Source: Chitinophaga niabensis (GTDB lineage: Bacteria; Bacteroidota; Bacteroidia; Chitinophagales; Chitinophagaceae). From it: a stretch of 64,000 nucleotides of DNA. Shown piece after piece: positions 62,201 to 64,000 of the stretch. A program made the position numbers and the translations under genes. Position 1 is the stretch's first letter. Each line of letters begins with the position of its first letter. The stretch spans positions 992,001 through 1,056,000 of the forward strand of contig NZ_FSRA01000001.1 in the NCBI RefSeq assembly GCF_900129465.1, written 5' to 3'. The notes below the pieces were generated by a model. The model made no database searches, was not told the origin of the DNA, and was given only the letters and a program-made list of their open reading frames with translations.

Positions 62201-62391
62201 CTGCCTTAACACTGTCCTACAACCTTCCGGAAAAGGTCCTTAGCAACTGGCATGTTGATAAACTGCGCTTTTATTTCACGGGTTCCAACCTGTTCTGTAT
62301 CACCAAATACAAAGGGTTTGATCCGGAAACGGGCGACTTCGGGTATCCGCCTTCCAGGATGTTTGTCTTTGGGCTAAATTTCGGTTTTTAA
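59254..62391 (+). CDS. SusC/RagA TonB-linked outer-membrane transporter
   Basis: 1045 residues. Signal peptide [30 protein letters not shown], carboxypeptidase-regulatory-like domain ([24 protein letters not shown]), plug ([76 protein letters not shown]), and a barrel ending in Phe (FVFGLNFGF). It lacks an STN domain, unlike the SusC of locus B, so it is not wired to FecR signalling. Confidence 0.95.
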   Translation: [1045 protein letters not shown]

Positions 62392-62411
62392 ACTTCAAAA
62401 CGGTAAAATCT

Positions 62412-63974
62412 ATGAAACGCAATATAAAATGGAGCCTGATGGCAGCATCTGTGATGTTCCTGGCCTCCTGCAAAAATTTCCTCAATGAAGAAAGTATCAC
62501 TAAATTAGGTGAGGACAAGGTGTATTCTGATATCGGCCTCGTAGAAACAAGCCTGAAAGGGATCTACGCCAACTGGAAGAATGTGAGAACGGATGAGCAG
62601 GGCCTGATCATGATGATGGGTACGGATGAAACACAGCAGGGCGCTTTCCAGATGAAAAGCGATGCGATCAAAGGAGGACTGGACCGTTATGACGCTAACC
62701 TGAACTCCACGGTGAACCACATTGCCAATCAATGGAACATACGCTGGCCGCTGGTAAATGAATCAGCCAAGATCATCAGGGGACTGGAAAGCGGAAATCC
62801 TGCCGCAGGTACCAAAGAAGGCGGGTTATATGGGGAAGCCTGTTTTGTACGTGGTTTTGTTGATCTTCAGCTGGCTATGTACTGGGGCGAAATACCTATC
62901 AGGGACATGAAGCGTGAAACAGAACTCGGTTTCCGCCGCCAGCCCCTGAAGGATGTATGGGCCTTTATTATTGATGATCTCACCAAGGCCGCTACCTTCT
63001 GCCCTAAGACCAATCAACCCGGGCGTGCTACCTCCGGTGCAGGTTGGGCAATGCTGGGCAAGGCTTATATGTCTGCTCCCGAATCTACCGGCCTGCGTGA
63101 TTTCGCTAAAGCGCAGGAGTGTTTTGAGAAAATGATGGCTGATTACTCCCTGGTACCTTATAAAGACCTCTGGGATTTCAACAAACCCAATACGGCTGAA
63201 GCCATTTTAGAATTCCAGTTTAGTCCCGTATATCCGAATAATAATAAGATACAATTCCAGATCGGTTCCAGGGCGGTGCAGTCATATTTTGGAGATGGAT
63301 GTTATTATTCTGGTTATGATAAGCTGGTACCCACCCAATATGCATATGAAACAGTGGCCAATGGCGGTATTTGGGAAGACGGTGACCTGAGAAAGGAAGA
63401 GAGCATCCGGTATGATTTTACTTATTATGGGGAAACACCCACACTGGACAGGATCTCCTGGGAAGACCTGGGCCCGAACCATGATGAGCTGAAGCCGCAT
63501 GTTAAAAAGTATGAGGACTTCCGGGTGGACAAACACCACGAAATGAGGATCAGTAATATGTGGAACTCCGGTAAGAACATCCCGGTACTGCGGCTGGCCG
63601 ACATCAAACTTTGCTATGCTGAATGCCTGAATGAAGCGGGGAAAACCAATGATGCGATCCTTGTTGTGAACGAGGTGAGGAAACGTGCCTGGGGAGGTAC
63701 CCTGCCTGATGATAAAAGCTGGAAGGCTATGTCCAAAGAAGAATTCAGGACAAAGATCATGGACGAGCGGATGCGCGAGCTTTTCGCGGAAGACTGGAGG
63801 CGTATTGACCTGATCAGGACCGGGAAATTCATTGAATTGGTAAAGGCCCGCAATAAATGGGCAAAAGAATCCGGGAAAATTCAGCCATTCAATACTATCT
63901 TTCCAATTCCGGATACGGAGTTGAAATTAAATGGGGATATTGGGCCAGAAGACCAGAACCCTGGTTATAATTAA
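62412..63974 (+). CDS. SusD/RagB-family glycan-binding lipoprotein
   Basis: 520 residues starting MKRNIKWSLMAASVMFLASC (Cys20 lipobox). Family motifs include VETSLKGIYANW, GEACFVRGFVDLQLAMYWGEIPI, ATSGAGWAMLGKAYMSAPES and C-terminal LADIKLCYAECLNEAGKTNDAILVVNEVRKRAW, MDERMRELFAEDWRRIDLIRTGKFIELV. It begins 20 bases after the SusC stop and is the surface partner of the SusC of locus C. Confidence 0.94.
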   Translation: MKRNIKWSLMAASVMFLASCKNFLNEESITKLGEDKVYSDIGLVETSLKGIYANWKNVRTDEQGLIMMMGTDETQQGAFQMKSDAIKGGLDRYDANLNSTVNHIANQWNIRWPLVNESAKIIRGLESGNPAAGTKEGGLYGEACFVRGFVDLQLAMYWGEIPIRDMKRETELGFRRQPLKDVWAFIIDDLTKAATFCPKTNQPGRATSGAGWAMLGKAYMSAPESTGLRDFAKAQECFEKMMADYSLVPYKDLWDFNKPNTAEAILEFQFSPVYPNNNKIQFQIGSRAVQSYFGDGCYYSGYDKLVPTQYAYETVANGGIWEDGDLRKEESIRYDFTYYGETPTLDRISWEDLGPNHDELKPHVKKYEDFRVDKHHEMRISNMWNSGKNIPVLRLADIKLCYAECLNEAGKTNDAILVVNEVRKRAWGGTLPDDKSWKAMSKEEFRTKIMDERMRELFAEDWRRIDLIRTGKFIELVKARNKWAKESGKIQPFNTIFPIPDTELKLNGDIGPEDQNPGYN

Positions 63975-63977
63975 TTG

Positions 63978-64000
63978 ATGAAGAAAATATTTGAAAAAAT
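63978..64000 (+). CDS. Start of a further gene (runs off the window)
   Basis: Three bases after the SusD stop an ATG opens MKKIFEK, a lysine-rich start typical of an exported-protein signal peptide. Position suggests the third gene of locus C, but only eight codons are visible and it could be chance. Confidence 0.35.

Overview
The window comes from a Bacteroidota genome and most resembles the family Chitinophagaceae (a Chitinophaga-type soil bacterium). The evidence is three SusC/SusD glycan-uptake loci, TonB-dependent receptors with CarboxypepD_reg-like domains, an ECF sigma/FecR pair, LytS/LytTR two-component pairs, a type IX secretion C-terminal domain, DUF4249, DUF4251, DUF1080 and DUF2341 proteins, and repeated TAnnTTTG (-7) promoter boxes. 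No species is named because no search could be run.

Layout. 1-1.6 kb: the 3' part of an S10 serine carboxypeptidase, then an AT-rich islet holding the 3' end of a lost larger gene and a small lipoprotein (toxin-tip/immunity-like remnant). 1.7-17.5 kb: mostly housekeeping and envelope genes: dinB diverging from an HxlR regulator, a DUF1080 protein, DUF4251, DUF2341/LamG, an OmpA-like barrel, a FrnE-like DsbA, an FAD oxidoreductase, a MacB/FtsX permease, an M1 peptidase, a LytTR regulator with an active LytS kinase and a degenerate kinase homologue, and a TlpA-like thioredoxin. 17.8-24.7 kb: a seven-gene suf operon (sufB-C-D-S-E, a DUF59/SufT-like gene, and a GAF-type methionine-R-sulfoxide reductase) diverging from a SufR-like cysteine-containing HTH regulator. 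24.8-27.2 kb: tRNA-Lys(CTT) followed by an accessory islet: an XRE regulator with a palindromic operator candidate, a ~94-nt hairpin element, a small membrane ORF, and an RsgA-like GTPase preceded by a leader with a 17-codon peptide and competing hairpins. 27.3-32.5 kb: DUF4249 lipoprotein plus TonB receptor diverging from a LytS kinase/LytTR regulator, with perfect 14-bp direct repeats at 21-bp period between them. 32.6-36.7 kb: small metabolic and stress genes (DHFR-like, VOC, GNAT, SnoaL, aldo/keto reductase, AraC).

36.7-64 kb is a nearly continuous glycan-acquisition region made of three loci with different control. Locus A (GH16 glucanase, SusD, SusC, divergent propeller/HTH sensor) looks like a beta-1,3-glucan locus. 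Locus B (ECF sigma, FecR, SusC with an STN signalling domain, SusD, secreted FAD oxidoreductase, MFS permease, large TIM-barrel glycosidase with a T9SS tag) looks like a trans-envelope-signalled operon for an unknown glycan, with both outer- and inner-membrane transport. Locus C begins with a canonical promoter, a structured leader, SusC and SusD, and runs off the end of the window.

The least conventional material is the 25-26.2 kb islet (hairpin element plus attenuator-like leader before the RsgA paralogue), the LytTR-type direct repeats, the pseudokinase translationally coupled to an active kinase, and the toxin/immunity-like remnant near the left end.
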